From: Pseudomonas xantholysinigenes | Lineage (GTDB): Bacteria; Pseudomonadota; Gammaproteobacteria; Pseudomonadales; Pseudomonadaceae | Reading direction: 5' to 3' | NCBI RefSeq assembly: GCF_014268885.2 | Contig: NZ_CP077095.1 | Span: 3,415,501-3,479,500, forward strand | DNA: 64,000 bases | In this document: positions 16,439 to 25,669 of the stretch, in pieces | Numbering within the stretch: position 1 is the stretch's first letter | Layout of the letters: the number at the start of each line of letters is the position of its first letter | Made by a program: the position numbers and the translations under genes | Notes under the pieces: generated by a model | The model's database searches: none | What the model saw: the letters and a program-made list of their open reading frames with translations, nothing else | What the model was told of the DNA's origin: nothing

Positions 16439-17497
16439 TCACCCCTGCGCGGCTTGCGTGTAGTAACCCGCGGCCTTGCGCAGCGTGGCGGCCACACTGT
16501 CCCTCAGGCGCGCCGGTTCGAGCACCTCCAGCGTTGCCCCGTGGCTGAGAATCCACCATACCAACCCCTGGGTGTAGGCCTGCTCGCATTCCAGAAACCA
16601 CCAGCCGTCCTGGTCGGGCGTCAGGGTCTGGGGCCTGGCCAATGGGGTCTCGTCGTGGTCCAGCCGCTCGCGCAATGCGCTGTTGATCCGCAGTTTCAAA
16701 CGAATCGGCGCCTCTTCCAGGTGAACCCGCTGGACGTGCTCGGCCAGCTCGAACGCCTCGGGTACCTGCACACTGCGCGCCATCAATGGCCGTATGCGAC
16801 GGAATCGATGCAGCGGCAACTTGCGCATGATCGGGCTGCCCTCCTCCTGGCACACCACATAGATGCTCGAGTCCTGGTACGACAGGCCCAGGGGGTTGAT
16901 GACCTTGCGCGCCAGCCTGGCGCTTTTGCGCGAGTAGTAATCGATTTCCAGCTGGTAGCCCTCGAGCAATGCCAGTTGCACCGCCTCGAGCATGGCCAGG
17001 TCGACGGGCGCCTGCTGCAACTGCAAGTGCTGGGTACCAGTGACAACTTTGCCCAGCCAGCGCCCATCGGCGCGCTGCAGGCGTGTGAGCAAGGTCCGTG
17101 ACTGCTCGTACAGGTCGCGCAGGTCGGCCAGCGCGGCTTCATGCAACAGATGACGGGCCTGCTCGAACAGCGTGACGATACTCAGGGCCACGCGCGCCGA
17201 CTTGAGTTGCGCCGGGCTCAAGGGTTCGGGCCGACTGGCCTCGATTTCCAGGGGCTGGCGCTCGTCGGTGCGCCAGAGCAATCCTTGGCCGTTGGGATCG
17301 TTCGCCGATTTCAGCGCCTGGGCCCGACACAGCGTTTCCAGATCACGCTGTACCGTGCGCAGGTCGACCTCCGCCTGCAATTGCTGGTGCAGGGACGCGG
17401 CGGTGATCCCGCTGCGCCCACTCTGCGCCACCAGGCTCCACAGCTGGATACGTCGTTTGAGGGTGAGAAACGCCTTGGGCGTCGAGGGTGCGGTCAT
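16439..17497 (-). CDS. WYL-domain transcriptional regulator
   Basis: A 352-residue regulator. The N-terminal HTH (about 10-60: LKRRIQLWSLVAQSGRSG, then VDLRTVQRDLETL) has the TVQRDL recognition helix common in WYL regulators. The WYL domain (about 165-230) contains YQLEIDYYSRKSARLARKVI, NPLGLSYQDSSIYVV and RKLPLHRFRRI. A WCX-type C-terminal domain follows. WYL domains bind small ligands or nucleic acid and often control bacterial immune or stress loci. Here the gene lies 70 bp downstream of two glycine-zipper membrane genes on the same strand, so regulation of that locus is plausible. ATG 17497 is the first start in frame with HTH similarity. Confidence 0.88.
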   Translation of the reverse strand: MTAPSTPKAFLTLKRRIQLWSLVAQSGRSGITAASLHQQLQAEVDLRTVQRDLETLCRAQALKSANDPNGQGLLWRTDERQPLEIEASRPEPLSPAQLKSARVALSIVTLFEQARHLLHEAALADLRDLYEQSRTLLTRLQRADGRWLGKVVTGTQHLQLQQAPVDLAMLEAVQLALLEGYQLEIDYYSRKSARLARKVINPLGLSYQDSSIYVVCQEEGSPIMRKLPLHRFRRIRPLMARSVQVPEAFELAEHVQRVHLEEAPIRLKLRINSALRERLDHDETPLARPQTLTPDQDGWWFLECEQAYTQGLVWWILSHGATLEVLEPARLRDSVAATLRKAAGYYTQAAQG

Positions 17498-17567
17498 CGG
17501 AACGCTCCATGCCGTCTGCAGGGGAAAGGCCGGGCCAAGGGCCGGTGTGAACCGGCCCCGGGCACCT

Positions 17568-18575
17568 TCAGTCAGCGCGACTGGCGATGTGCTCGGCATA
17601 ACGGCCAATGCACGCCGCGCTGTCACCCAGCAAGTTGCCATCCGCGTCGAGGATCGGCGTGTCCACCAGCGCCTTGACCAACTGCGCCGTCTTGACCGTC
17701 TTGAACACCAAATCGCGCCCCAGCGGGTTGTAGGTCTGGTAATCGTCGCCCAGTACATTGATCAAGGCGGCGAGTTGATCATTGGCGATCGCCAGGCGCC
17801 GCCGTGCCGCGGCCAAGGTGTCGGTGGCCAGCACGGCCAGGTCGTAGATGCCCTCCAGGCGGGACAGGATCAGGCGCACCTCCTCGGCGTAGGTCTTAGC
17901 CTGCTCGCAGTTGCTCCGGGCGTTTTCCAGATTGGTGCCGGCCTTGGCGCTGAGCAGGCTGCCGAAGACCAGCAGCGCCGGCCCGACCGCCAGCACGCCC
18001 AGCACCATGGTGCCTCCGGCCATGCCCAGGCCGCCGGAAGCCAGCGTGCCACCACCGAGCCAGGCCAAGGTGGCGTTGGTCGCGGCGGCGCCGCTCAGGG
18101 CGCTGATTGCCGTGCCGGTGCCCGCCGAAGCCAGCATCATGGTGCCGCTGTAGGCACCGAACGCCGTCAGCGCGCCACCGGCAGCGCCGCTGCCCAGGCC
18201 CAGCGCGGAGGCTTCGATCATCGAGCAGCTCAGGCTCATCTCGGCCAGTTCGTTGGCGCTGAAGTCCCCCAGGTGCAGCAGGTCGATACCGGCCGCCTCG
18301 TCCAGCTGGACGTTCTTGAGCTTGCCGTATTGCTCGACAAAGTCGCCCAGTTCCTCGCTCAACGCCGCCACCTTCTGCCGCCCCAGGCCGGCCAGTGTCT
18401 CACCGCACAGGTTACGGCTGTGCTCGAGCTGCTGGCTCATCTGGTCGACCAGTTCCCGGGACGCCTCATTGAGTTCGTGGGCGTTGTTGTTGCGAAAGAC
18501 GGCCTGCACGCCCTTGCCGATACCGAACAAGCCGGAAGCGGCAACCAAGGCGGGCACAATCAGAGGTAATGGCAT
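17568..18575 (-). CDS. Glycine-zipper membrane protein, unknown function
   Basis: A 335-residue protein I do not recognise. Residues about 1-20 are hydrophobic (PLIVPALVAASGLFGIGKGV). Residues 28-120 are helical and charged. Residues about 120-215 are an exceptionally Gly/Ala-rich hydrophobic stretch (GLGSGAAGGALTAFGAYSG, GTGTAISALSGAAA, GGLGMAGGTMVLGVLAVGPA), typical of glycine-zipper or pore-forming segments. The C-terminal third is soluble. It follows the 509-residue gene by 36 bp and precedes the WYL regulator, so the three are probably cotranscribed. A role in membrane perturbation or stress is inference only. Confidence 0.85.
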   Translation of the reverse strand: MPLPLIVPALVAASGLFGIGKGVQAVFRNNNAHELNEASRELVDQMSQQLEHSRNLCGETLAGLGRQKVAALSEELGDFVEQYGKLKNVQLDEAAGIDLLHLGDFSANELAEMSLSCSMIEASALGLGSGAAGGALTAFGAYSGTMMLASAGTGTAISALSGAAATNATLAWLGGGTLASGGLGMAGGTMVLGVLAVGPALLVFGSLLSAKAGTNLENARSNCEQAKTYAEEVRLILSRLEGIYDLAVLATDTLAAARRRLAIANDQLAALINVLGDDYQTYNPLGRDLVFKTVKTAQLVKALVDTPILDADGNLLGDSAACIGRYAEHIASRAD

Positions 18576-18611
18576 ATGAAAGTCTTCTGTCTGCTGTAGA
18601 GGTAGTAAGGG

Positions 18612-20141
18612 TCAAAGCACAAGGGCGTCGTCCGACGCCATGAACACATCGAATTCCCCGCGTGAGGCGAAATGCAGCTTCACCCCCAGTTGCGCGGCGA
18701 AGGCATCGATGCGCTGGGCGAACTGATCGGCGTGCAAGTCGTCGCAACTGGCCAAGGCACTGCTCAGTTCGGCGCAATCGGCACCGAAAGCATCGCGTTT
18801 CTGGCTGATCAAGGCCTCCATGCGCAGGCGGTAGTCCTGGGCGACCTCCCGCGCCGCAGCGCATTTGTCACGGATGAACAGGTAGTGTTCATGGGCCTCG
18901 CGCTCCTGCGCGAGGGCATCCAGGAAGCTCTGGTAGAACAGGTTCGACACGGTGTAGCCCACCATGCTGCCGATCATCGCCCCGGCAACCGGAATCGGGA
19001 TCACGACCTGTCCGACCGCCGAGAACACCGTGGATGACAACATGCCGTAGGCGGTCGCGCCGACCTCCTCGAGCATCGCCTGTTCGTCAATATCGCCACG
19101 CGCATAGCGGCTGACGGTCTTGCCCAGGGACAGGCTGATGGAAACCGCCAGGCTCGGCAGCGAGGTGCGCGAAAGGCTGCGCAGATGGGCGCTGGCCGAC
19201 TGCTGCATGAAGCCCTTGAGCGCCGACCCGGCGAACGCCGTGGCGTAGCCCAGGCCAGCCCCTTGCAATGTGTCCAACGCCACATCGCCAGCGGCCTGGG
19301 ACAGGCTCTTGTCGCCACTGTGCAACGCCACCAGGTTGGTCACCAGGCCAATGCAGCCACCAATGGCCGCGCCGAACTTGGCGCCCTCCAAGCCCGCCCG
19401 ATGGCTGACCCGGCCAATATCCTTGAGCGTCTCGAACTCCGGGTCGAGTCGATAGGCGCGGGCCTCGTCACGGCTGAAGCCCGCATCACGCACCTTGCCT
19501 TCGAGCGCGGCGTAATTGTCGGCCTTCTGCCGCAGCCGGGCGGCCAGTGCGTCATCGCCCTGGGCCGCGACACGCTCGGCCTGCTCGCGCAACTGCGCGG
19601 CACGCTGGCGGCAGGCAGCCCGGGCAGTCTCGACCTGGTCGCTGGGCAGGTCGAGCCAGTCCGCCTCCAGGTAGCGGGACAGGTCCTTCTTCCCGCCGCC
19701 TTCGCCCTCGGCGATCTTGCGCATCAGGTCTACCGGATCGTTGACGAACTTCATTTGCGAATGGCTGCCCGCCACGACCTTGCCATCGATCCGCTCGACA
19801 TGGTCGAAGCGGTTGTGGTTGTTGCCGTAACCCTCGACATCCTCGGTACGGCTGACCCGTTTGGCGCTGCGGTTGATGATGTGCTCGGCGTTATCCCGGC
19901 TGGTCTTGACCACTTCGGCGGCATAACCGGCCTGCTGGGCCAGGTTGTTGTCGGCGTAGTCGGGATGGATGCCGCCTTTGGCGATATCGCGCAGGTTGCG
20001 GTTGAACACCTGGCCGGTTTCCTGATCGATCCCGCGCAGGCCTTTGAGGAACTCGGCCGACGCCGAGCCGAAGCGCCCGACCGTTTCGTACAGGGAAACG
20101 CCAATGACCGTGTTGGTCGTATCGTTGAGTGTCTTGTTCAT
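18612..20141 (-). CDS. Large glycine-zipper membrane protein, unknown function
   Basis: A 509-residue protein without a family I can name. The N-terminal 200 residues are hydrophilic, with a His/Asn-rich patch (EGYGNNHNRFDHVERIDGK). A charged helical section (QVETARAACRQRAAQLREQA) leads to four hydrophobic Gly/Ala segments: FGAAIGGCIGLVTNLVAL, LGYATAFAGSALKGFM, SLAVSISLSLGKTV and VVIPIPVAGAMIGSMVGYTV (between about 255 and 405). The C-terminus is soluble and helical. It lies 24 bp downstream of a 43-residue membrane peptide gene and 36 bp upstream of the second glycine-zipper gene. The layout of soluble ends around zipper helices suggests a pore or membrane-anchored effector (inference). Confidence 0.85.
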   Translation of the reverse strand: MNKTLNDTTNTVIGVSLYETVGRFGSASAEFLKGLRGIDQETGQVFNRNLRDIAKGGIHPDYADNNLAQQAGYAAEVVKTSRDNAEHIINRSAKRVSRTEDVEGYGNNHNRFDHVERIDGKVVAGSHSQMKFVNDPVDLMRKIAEGEGGGKKDLSRYLEADWLDLPSDQVETARAACRQRAAQLREQAERVAAQGDDALAARLRQKADNYAALEGKVRDAGFSRDEARAYRLDPEFETLKDIGRVSHRAGLEGAKFGAAIGGCIGLVTNLVALHSGDKSLSQAAGDVALDTLQGAGLGYATAFAGSALKGFMQQSASAHLRSLSRTSLPSLAVSISLSLGKTVSRYARGDIDEQAMLEEVGATAYGMLSSTVFSAVGQVVIPIPVAGAMIGSMVGYTVSNLFYQSFLDALAQEREAHEHYLFIRDKCAAAREVAQDYRLRMEALISQKRDAFGADCAELSSALASCDDLHADQFAQRIDAFAAQLGVKLHFASRGEFDVFMASDDALVL

Positions 20142-20165
20142 GGTGCTGTCCGTGCGGATATCAGA

Positions 20166-20297
20166 TCAGGCCTTGGCTCTGGAGTCGCCTTGCTGCGCCG
20201 CGCGCAGGGCGGCGGCCAGGGTGGCGCGGTCGATGGCCTGGCGGGTGAGCAGGCTGCCGACGACCAGGCCGATGGCCAGGAAGGTGAGTTCTTTCAT
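20166..20297 (-). CDS. 43-residue membrane peptide
   Basis: A short frame from ATG 20297: a hydrophobic N-terminus (ELTFLAIGLVVGSLLTRQAI) followed by a charged Ala-rich tail. A GAGGAACC ribosome site precedes the ATG by about 5 bases. It opens the presumed operon with the 509- and 335-residue proteins and is divergent from the yaaW-like gene. No family recognised; reality is supported by the ribosome site, packing and membrane-helix composition. Confidence 0.55.
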   Translation of the reverse strand: MKELTFLAIGLVVGSLLTRQAIDRATLAAALRAAQQGDSRAKA

Positions 20298-20550
20298 GGG
20301 TGGTTCCTCGTCAGACGGTGATTGGCCTGGCGAGTGTGGGGGCAACCCGCGACAAGAGTTGTCGCGGGTATCGGGCACAGTGGGGCTATCAAAGGGTGTC
20401 GGTCCATGGCAACGGGCATCAGCATCCATAGGGACGGATTGGATCCCACTGGACAGGCATGGCCTATTGATATCAAATTGCGCGCGCCGCGCCAAGCGCG
20501 CACCAGCCCCCAAGAGAGGACGATGCGCCTCGCCCCACAAGGAAAGCCCC

Positions 20551-21306
20551 ATGGCCTACAGAGAAGACCTGGACCTTGAGTTCCTCGCCCGACTGGACTC
20601 GGAGTCGCTCAATGATCTGGTGTATTGCCTGGTACACGACAAGGACGGCAGCGTCCGCCTGACCGAAGAGTTGACCAGCAACGAGGTGTACAAAGCCTGG
20701 TACCCGGACCACCAGCGCTACTGGAAGCAGATCGCCGCCGAAGTGCAGTGCTTCGGCGGCAACACCCTGGCCACCCTGTTCCGTGGCGGCAAGGGCGTGC
20801 TCTACCGCGAAGTCCTCGAAGACGTCTGCGACAAGCTGAAGGTCAACTACAGCAAGAACTCGACCGCCGAGAAAATCGAGCAGAACCTGCTGATGAAGAT
20901 CCTCACCGACGCCCTGGAAAACATGACGCCAGAGCAGTTGAAGGAGCTGGCCGACTCGATCGGCGTGACCAATGTCAACCTGCTTACGCCCGAGGCCATG
21001 GTCGGGATCTTCCAGGCCGTGTTCCGCGCAGGCGGCTTCAAGTCGTTCCAGCTCACGGTGATCATCGTCAACGCCGTGCTCAAGGTGTTGATCGGGCGCG
21101 GCCTGACCTTCGCCGGCGGCGCCACCCTGACCCGGACCATGGCAGTGCTGACCGGCCCGATCGGCTGGGTGATCACCGGCGCCTGGACCATGGTCGACAT
21201 CGCCAGCCCGGCGTATCGAGTGACCATCCCGGCCGTCATCCAGATCGCCGCGCTGCGCCAGAAAGCCCTCTACGACAAACAGGCCGAGCAGATCGCCTTC
21301 GCCTGA
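20551..21306 (+). CDS. YaaW/UPF0174 (DUF3944) family protein
   Basis: A 251-residue protein that aligns by eye with E. coli YaaW: DLEFLARLDSESLNDLVYCL at the N-terminus, YWKQIAAEVQCFGGNTLATL, YREVLEDVCDKLKV, and the terminal SPAYRVTIPAVIQIAALR. A Gly-rich hydrophobic segment (FAGGATLTRTMAVLTGPIGWVITGAW, about 185-212) suggests membrane insertion. Family function is unknown. GGAAAG lies upstream of ATG 20551. It is divergent from the glycine-zipper genes across about 250 bp, which suggests shared regulation. A strong inverted repeat follows it. Confidence 0.85.
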   Translation: MAYREDLDLEFLARLDSESLNDLVYCLVHDKDGSVRLTEELTSNEVYKAWYPDHQRYWKQIAAEVQCFGGNTLATLFRGGKGVLYREVLEDVCDKLKVNYSKNSTAEKIEQNLLMKILTDALENMTPEQLKELADSIGVTNVNLLTPEAMVGIFQAVFRAGGFKSFQLTVIIVNAVLKVLIGRGLTFAGGATLTRTMAVLTGPIGWVITGAWTMVDIASPAYRVTIPAVIQIAALRQKALYDKQAEQIAFA

Positions 21307-21314
21307 CCCCGCCC

Positions 21315-21346
21315 AAGCCGAACGAGCGCAGTCGCGCTCGTTCGGC
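21315..21346 (+). terminator. Inverted repeat after the yaaW-like gene
   Basis: Arms GCCGAACGAGCGC and GCGCTCGTTCGGC with a short loop, beginning about 10 bases after the stop codon. The stem is strong but lacks a T-tract, so it may be an intrinsic terminator needing help or an mRNA-stabilising hairpin. Confidence 0.6.
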
Positions 21347-21503
21347 CCTCGCTCGTCCTCCTCCCCGCCTCAAGCGACCAACTGCCAACACCTTCACTTG
21401 ACCTGACTTGTATGTACATGCTCAGATCGGATCACGGCCGTCCGCCCTGCGTCCCGCCGACCGCCGCCGCCCTCACAAAAACAACGAAGCGGAGCCCTCC
21501 CCG

Positions 21504-22901
21504 ATGTCCAGCAAACCTGTGATCGAGCGCCGCTCGATCGACTACATCCCGGAATCCGAACGCCATGGACGCGTCTACAGCCAGTTCACCCTGTGGCTGG
21601 GTGCCAACCTGCAGATCACCGCGATCGTCACCGGCGCCCTGGCCGTGGTGCTCGGCGGCGATGTGTTCTGGTCGCTGATCGGCCTGTTCATCGGGCAGCT
21701 GGTCGGCGGCGCGGTGATGGCCCTGCACGCCGCCCAGGGGCCACGCCTGGGGCTGCCGCAGATGATCTCCAGCCGCGTGCAGTTCGGCGTCTATGGCGCG
21801 GCCATCCCGATGGCCCTGGTATGCCTGATGTACCTGGGTTTCACCGCCACCGGCACGGTGCTTTCCGGCCAGGCCATCGGCCAGTTGCTGAGTGTCAGCG
21901 ACAGCGCCGGCATCCTGATCTTCGCCGGGGTCATCGTGCTGGCGACCCTGGCCGGCTACCGGGTGATCCACTGGATCGGCCGCCTGGCCAGCGTGCTGGG
22001 GATCATTGCCTTCGTCTACCTGTTCAGCCGCATCCTGCTGCTGGCCGACATCGGCCAGTTGCTCGACAACCGGCATTTCAGCTGGGCCAGCTTCCTGCTG
22101 GCGGTGTCGTTGGCCGCGTCCTGGCAGATCGCCTTCGGCCCCTACGTGGCCGATTACTCGCGCTACCTGCCGAGCAGCACCTCGCCGCTCAAGACCTTTC
22201 TCGCCGCCGGCCTGGGCTCGGTGATCGGCGCCCAGGCCTCGATGGTCCTCGGCGTGTTCGCCGCGGCGATTGCCGGCGGCCAGTTCTCCGGGCGCGAAGT
22301 GGCCTACATCGTCGGCCTCGGCGGCGCCGGCACCACGGCGGCGCTGCTGTACTTCTGCATCGCCTTCGGCAAGGTGACCATCTCCACCCTCAACAGCTAC
22401 GGCAGCTTCATGTGCATCGCCACCATCATCAGTGGTTTTCGCGGCCACCTGCAGATCAGTCGGATGCAGCGCCTGGTGTTCGTGCTTGGCATCGTCGGAG
22501 CCGCCACGCTGGTGGCGCTGCTGGGCCAGCATTCGTTCCTCAGCGCGTTCAAGTCGTTCATCCTGTTCCTGCTGACCTTCTTCGTGCCCTGGAGCGCAGT
22601 GAACCTGGTGGACTACTACTTCATCACCAAGGAACGCTACGACATCCCGGCGCTGGCCGATCCTGACGGGCGCTATGGGCGCTGGAACTGGCCGGGGATC
22701 GGCGTGTACACCTTCGGCGTGCTGGTGCAGATGCCCTTCATCGATACCAAGCTGTACACCGGGCCCATGGTCGCGCACCTGGGTGGGGTGGATGTGTCCT
22801 GGTTGATCGGCTTGGTGGTGCCGAGCCTGCTGTATTACTGCGTGGCGCGTGGCAAGGCCGCTCAGGCGCCGGCGCGGATCGTGGTGCCTGAGGGGCACTG
22901 A
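21504..22901 (+). CDS. NCS1-family cytosine/purine permease
   Basis: A 465-residue inner-membrane transporter with about twelve helices. Family marks are RVYSQFTLWLGANLQITAIV at the first helix, HAAQGPRLGLPQMISSRVQFG, WQIAFGPYVADYSRYLP, and FVPWSAVNLVDYYFI near the end. NCS1 proteins import nucleobases or related compounds with a cation. The ATG at 21504 has GCGGAG about 8 bases upstream. It stands alone on the plus strand; substrate cannot be told from sequence. The region 21347-21503 before it has no other gene. Confidence 0.88.
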   Translation: MSSKPVIERRSIDYIPESERHGRVYSQFTLWLGANLQITAIVTGALAVVLGGDVFWSLIGLFIGQLVGGAVMALHAAQGPRLGLPQMISSRVQFGVYGAAIPMALVCLMYLGFTATGTVLSGQAIGQLLSVSDSAGILIFAGVIVLATLAGYRVIHWIGRLASVLGIIAFVYLFSRILLLADIGQLLDNRHFSWASFLLAVSLAASWQIAFGPYVADYSRYLPSSTSPLKTFLAAGLGSVIGAQASMVLGVFAAAIAGGQFSGREVAYIVGLGGAGTTAALLYFCIAFGKVTISTLNSYGSFMCIATIISGFRGHLQISRMQRLVFVLGIVGAATLVALLGQHSFLSAFKSFILFLLTFFVPWSAVNLVDYYFITKERYDIPALADPDGRYGRWNWPGIGVYTFGVLVQMPFIDTKLYTGPMVAHLGGVDVSWLIGLVVPSLLYYCVARGKAAQAPARIVVPEGH

Positions 22902-23022
22902 ACGCCCGAAGCGTTGTGGCGCCCTGCCCGCCAGGCATCAGGCGCCCACCGCTGGCACTGTCACGCCATCGTCACGCAACTGTCGTAATCTGCGGCGCAC
23001 CCTTGTGCCAAAGGTCATCGGC

Positions 23023-24330
23023 ATGCCTCGCCTGCTTCCCATCCTGCTGTGTCTGTTGCCGGGCCTGGCCTTCGCCGAGCCTGTGCAACTGCGCCTGCAG
23101 GGTTCCAACACCATCGGCGCCGCCCTCGGTCCGGCCTTGGTTCGTGGCCTGCTGCAAGCCCAGGGAGCCAGCGCCATCGGCACCCTGCCCGGCGCCCAGG
23201 CCAACGAAACCCAGATCCGCGCCCGCGACCACGACGGCCAGCCGCTGCGCATCGACATCGCCGCCCATGGCACGAGCACCGGTTTCACTGCCCTGGCCAA
23301 CGGCGAGGCCGACCTGGCCGCCGCCTCACGCCCGATCAGCGACCGCGAAGCCCTGCAACTTCAGACGCTGGGCGATTTGCGCGGCGCCAACGCCGAGCAA
23401 GTCATCGGCCTGGATGGCGTGGCGGTGATCGTGCACCCGGACAACCCACTGCCGCAGCTGACCACCACACAGCTGGCCCAGGTGTTTTCTGGCCAGTTGC
23501 AGCGCTGGGAGCAACTGGGCGTTCCCGGCGGCGCCATCCACCTGTACGCCCGCGACGACCGTTCCGGAACCTTCGAGACCTTCAAGGCGCTGGTGCTCGA
23601 CCCCGAGCATGAGCAACTGTCGACGCAAGCTCTGCGCTTTGAGTCGGCCGACGCGCTGGCCGCGCAGGTCAAGGCCGACCGCCAGGCCATCGGCTTCAGC
23701 GGCCTGGCCACGGTGCATGGGGCCAAGGTCCTGGCGGTGGCCGCGGGCGATGCCCCCGCCCTGCCGCCCAGCCGCGCACTGGTGGCCAGCGAGGACTACC
23801 CGCTGTCGCGCCGGTTGTTCTTCTACCTGCCGGCCAATGCCAAGCCCCAGGCACGGGCCTTGGCCGAATTCGCCCAGAGCCCGGCGGGCCAGGCCATCGT
23901 CGCCGAGCAGGGCTTCGTTTCGCAGCAGATCAAGGCCCTGCCGGTACCCAGCCAGGCCGACATGCCGCCGCGCTACCGCGCCCTGGCCAGCGAAGCACAG
24001 CGCCTGAGCGTGAACTTCCGTTTCCAGGAAGGCAGCGCCGGCCTCGACAACAAGGCCCTGCGCGACGTGCAGCGGGTCAGCGACTACCTGCGCCAGGCCG
24101 GCAAGCTACACGGCCAGGCCGTGCTGGTGGGCTTCGGCGACCCCAAGGACACCCCAGGCCGCGCCGCCCTGCTGTCGCGCCTGCGAGCCATGGCCGTGCG
24201 CCGCGAACTGGCCCGCGAAGGGGTGCAGGTCAAGGATGTGGCCGGGATGGGCGACGAACTGCCGGTGGCCGGCAACGACCTGGAGCAAGGGCGCCAGCGT
24301 AACCGCCGGGTTGAGGTGTGGGTGTACTGA
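23023..24330 (+). CDS. PstS-like phosphate-binding domain fused to OmpA peptidoglycan-binding domain
   Basis: A 435-residue exported protein. The signal peptide is MPRLLPILLCLLPGLAFA. Residues about 20-310 form a PstS-type binding domain: LRLQGSNTIGAALGPALV, HGTSTGFTALANGEADLAAASRPIS, and GLDGVAVIVHPDNPLPQLT. Residues about 325-435 are an OmpA-like domain ending AGMGDELPVAGNDLEQGRQRNRRVEVW, including the arginine pair that holds peptidoglycan. It probably senses or binds an anion in the periplasm while tied to the cell wall. It ends 4 bp before the convergent histidine kinase gene. Confidence 0.87.
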   Translation: MPRLLPILLCLLPGLAFAEPVQLRLQGSNTIGAALGPALVRGLLQAQGASAIGTLPGAQANETQIRARDHDGQPLRIDIAAHGTSTGFTALANGEADLAAASRPISDREALQLQTLGDLRGANAEQVIGLDGVAVIVHPDNPLPQLTTTQLAQVFSGQLQRWEQLGVPGGAIHLYARDDRSGTFETFKALVLDPEHEQLSTQALRFESADALAAQVKADRQAIGFSGLATVHGAKVLAVAAGDAPALPPSRALVASEDYPLSRRLFFYLPANAKPQARALAEFAQSPAGQAIVAEQGFVSQQIKALPVPSQADMPPRYRALASEAQRLSVNFRFQEGSAGLDNKALRDVQRVSDYLRQAGKLHGQAVLVGFGDPKDTPGRAALLSRLRAMAVRRELAREGVQVKDVAGMGDELPVAGNDLEQGRQRNRRVEVWVY

Positions 24331-24334
24331 GCCC

Positions 24335-25669
24335 TCAGTGCTCGTCGGGCAACTCGGCCCGCGCCAGCAGCCCCCCGCCGGCACGGTTGCGCAAGGTCAG
24401 CTCGCCCCCTTGCTCGCGGATGCTCGCCCGCGCCGCCGACAGGCCCAGCCCCACCCCGCCGGTGTCACGGTTACGCGAACCTTCCAGGCGGAAGAAGGGA
24501 TCGAATACCCGTTGCAATGCCTCCTCGGGAATGCCGGGCCCCTCGTCGCCGACCTCGATGACAATGCGGTGCTCACCACGGCTCAAGGCAATCCGCGGGG
24601 CTTTCGCATACTTCACGGCATTCTCCAACAGGTTGACGATCACCCGCTTGGTCGCCAGCGGGCGCCCATCGTGCACCAGGTGCGCCGGGCCATAGAAACC
24701 GACGGCGATCCCCTGGTCGCGGTAATCGTCGACCAGGGTCTGCAACAGTTCCGACAGATCGTAGGCGGTGCGCTGCTCCACCTGCGTGCCTTCGCGGAAG
24801 AACGCCAGGGCGGCGTTGATCATCGTCTGCATTTCCTCCACATCCCGCACCAGCTTGGCCTGGTGTTCCTTGTCTTCCATGAACTCGCTGCGCAAGCGCA
24901 GACGGGTCAGCGGCGCGCGCAGGTCGTGGGAGATCGCCGCAAGCATATGGGTGCGCTCGCGGATGAAATGCTGGATCTGCGCCTGCATGATGTTGAAGGC
25001 GATGATCGCCTGGCGAATCTCCTCCGGGCCTTCGATGGCAATCGGCGGTGCCTGCAGGTCGCCGCCGAAACGGCGCACGGCACCGGCGAAGCGTTGCAGC
25101 GGATTGGCCAGTTGCCGCGTGGCGAGCCAGGCCACCAGCAAGGTGGCGATCAGCCCGAGCCCCAGCACCACCGCGATCCGCGCCTCGACACTCAGGCCCC
25201 AGCTACGCTCAGGCGGCACGAACGCCAGCCAGCTGCCATCGGCCAATCGCAGCAGCGCCATGTAGTGGGCATCGGGGCTGCCAGCAGGCCAGTCGTCAGG
25301 GTTGAAGACTTCCATGTGCCGCGTCGCGCCATACAAGGCGCGCAGGTCTGGATCGGTGGCAGAATCAAGCAGAATGCCGGCGCCAGGCAACGCCAATCCC
25401 GCCCGGCGCGCCTGCCAGGTCACCTGCAGCGCCGAGCTGCTCGCCGCCTGCGCCAGTTGCTCGCGCAACTCGGCAGGTGCCGTCTCGATCATCCGGGTGG
25501 TCACGGCGATCTGTTCGAGCAGCCCGGTGCGCTCGATCGGTGGCCGTGCCCAATTACCCGCGAGCTGGACGAACAGCGCGTTGAGCGCCAGCGACGCCAG
25601 CAGCGCGGCGAAGATGGTCAGGGCGATGCGGCGCCTGAGGGTATCGCGGCCCAGCACGCGGCGGATCAC
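24335..25669 (-). CDS. EnvZ-type sensor histidine kinase
   Basis: A 444-residue membrane kinase. TM1 (about 15-38) and TM2 (about 165-183) flank a periplasmic sensor region. HAMP follows (TRQLANPLQRFAGAVRRFGG), then HisKA with phospho-acceptor H248 in AAISHDLRAPLTRLR, and the ATPase boxes VNLLENAVKYA, GDEGPGIPEEAL and GGVGLGLSAARA. Its start overlaps the response-regulator stop by 4 bp. The stimulus is unknown; the adjacent convergent PstS-OmpA protein is a possible partner (inference). Confidence 0.95.
   Translation of the reverse strand: MIRRVLGRDTLRRRIALTIFAALLASLALNALFVQLAGNWARPPIERTGLLEQIAVTTRMIETAPAELREQLAQAASSSALQVTWQARRAGLALPGAGILLDSATDPDLRALYGATRHMEVFNPDDWPAGSPDAHYMALLRLADGSWLAFVPPERSWGLSVEARIAVVLGLGLIATLLVAWLATRQLANPLQRFAGAVRRFGGDLQAPPIAIEGPEEIRQAIIAFNIMQAQIQHFIRERTHMLAAISHDLRAPLTRLRLRSEFMEDKEHQAKLVRDVEEMQTMINAALAFFREGTQVEQRTAYDLSELLQTLVDDYRDQGIAVGFYGPAHLVHDGRPLATKRVIVNLLENAVKYAKAPRIALSRGEHRIVIEVGDEGPGIPEEALQRVFDPFFRLEGSRNRDTGGVGLGLSAARASIREQGGELTLRNRAGGGLLARAELPDEH

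Noticed and set aside
17568..20141. Glycine-zipper proteins considered as phage tail tape-measure or colicin proteins
   Set aside because: No phage structural neighbours, no immunity gene of colicin type, and lengths and domain layout do not fit.
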